NCBI RefSeq assembly: GCF_003429105.1
Contig: NZ_QVTD01000013.1
Location: 1-64,000 of the forward strand
DNA: 64,000 nucleotides
DNA from: Peribacillus glennii
GTDB lineage: Bacteria; Bacillota; Bacilli; Bacillales; DSM-1321
Direction of reading: 5' to 3'
Shown piece by piece: positions 63,746 to 64,000 of this stretch. The translations under genes were made by a program, and so were the position numbers. Positions within the stretch are counted from its first letter, which is position 1, and every line of letters starts with the position of its first letter. Below the pieces are notes generated by a model. It made no database searches. It saw only the letters and a program-made list of their open reading frames with translations, and was not told the DNA's origin.

Positions 63746-63868
63746 AAATAAGCTATGCCATCTTTTGAATAATGGATAGCGGGTATTTCATGTGAAGATC
63801 ATTTGACAATTACAGAAGAACTAGAGGGATACACACTTCTCAAATTCTCCTTAAAAAAAGTGAATGTG
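63746..63868 (+). other. Unassigned sequence before the ribonuclease J gene
   Basis: This short stretch has no intact gene. From 63791 one frame reads CEDHLTITEELEGYTLLKF without a start, followed by lysines; it may be the remnant of another gene, or chance. The promoter of the next gene begins at 63869. Confidence 0.35.
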
Positions 63869-63898
63869 TTGTCATGTTTTTTTAGCATCGGGTATAAT
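63869..63898 (+). promoter_or_regulatory. Sigma-A promoter of the ribonuclease J gene
   Basis: TTGTCA (63869-63874) and TATAAT (63893-63898) are 18 bases apart, a close consensus match, about 46 bases before the TTG start. Confidence 0.7.
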
Positions 63899-63944
63899 GG
63901 TTACAACTATTGTTTTGTACGGATTTTTTAAGGAGGATATACTA

Positions 63945-64000
63945 TTGCCAAAAGATAATAACAGCATAAAAATCATTCCCCTGGGCGGCCAGGGTGAACT
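63945..64000 (+). CDS. rnjB: Ribonuclease J (probable RNase J2), 5' end only
   Basis: Only the first 18 codons are in the window. Start is TTG 63945, eight bases after AAGGAGG. The residues IKIIPLGGQGEL resemble the beginning of the metallo-beta-lactamase domain of RNase J (usually ALGG-GEIGKN). In B. subtilis rnjB (ymfA) follows dapA, so this is probably the RNase J2 gene, although the Gln in LGGQGE differs from the usual Val or Leu. The identity rests on a short sequence and on position. Confidence 0.6.
   Translation, partial: MPKDNNSIKIIPLGGQGE

Noticed and set aside
1-64000. CRISPR arrays, prophage, insertion sequences, rRNA or tRNA genes
   Set aside because: No regular spacer-repeat pattern, transposase, phage gene or structural RNA gene was seen; the window is conserved core chromosome.

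Overview
This window is a colinear stretch of a Gram-positive, endospore-forming, motile chromosome of the family Bacillaceae. The gene order is almost that of Bacillus subtilis from flgB to dapA. The dipicolinate synthase pair, SwrB, SwrD, the CheC/CheD/FliY chemotaxis branch and PolC all point to this family. Every supported gene is on the + strand and base composition is moderate. I cannot name the species.

Positions 1-29597 hold the fla/che operon: rod, MS ring and switch (flgB, flgC, fliE, fliF, fliG), the export ATPase complex (fliH, fliI, fliJ), ylxF, fliK, flgD, a small flagellar-operon protein, flgE, swrD, fliL, fliM, fliY, cheY, the export gate (fliO, fliP, fliQ, fliR, flhB, flhA), flhF, flhG, then cheB, cheA, cheW, cheC, cheD, sigD, the relic of a DUF342/FapA-type gene, a small unknown gene and swrB. 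Most junctions overlap or are short, so the genes are probably co-transcribed. The main anomaly is fliI: its frame is broken at a run of eight A near codon 52, and the break is surrounded by a Shine-Dalgarno-like element, a slippery heptamer and a stem-loop, as in dnaX-type -1 frameshift sites.

Positions 29600-37720 carry rpsB and tsf (each followed by a terminator), pyrH, frr, uppS, cdsA, dxr and the site-2 protease gene rseP: translation factors, then lipid, isoprenoid and envelope functions. Positions 37980-54830 carry proS, polC, the rimP-nusA-rnpM-ylxQ-infB-ylxP-rbfA operon, truB, ribC, rpsO and pnp: replication, transcription, translation initiation, ribosome maturation and RNA decay. 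The rimP leader is strongly structured and rpsO has an S15-type leader.

Positions 55119-63067 carry ylxY, mlpA, ymxH, spoVFA/spoVFB (dipicolinate, with a sigma-K-like promoter) and asd-dapG-dapA (aspartate to dihydrodipicolinate, the precursor of lysine, peptidoglycan and spore dipicolinate). A decayed GNAT acetyltransferase gene fills the gap before the start of a ribonuclease J gene, which is cut by the window end.

Two families of dispersed intergenic repeat are visible. One (about 120-130 bp, ending in a terminator-like hairpin) has copies on both sides of pnp, one after dapA and a worn copy before cheB. The other (about 140-180 bp with nested hairpins) lies just before dxr and mlpA. No prophage, insertion sequence, tRNA, rRNA or CRISPR array was seen. 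I found no wholly new multi-gene system; the best leads are cis-acting: the fliI frameshift cassette, a hairpin-bridged ribosome site before swrD, the rimP leader and the repeats.
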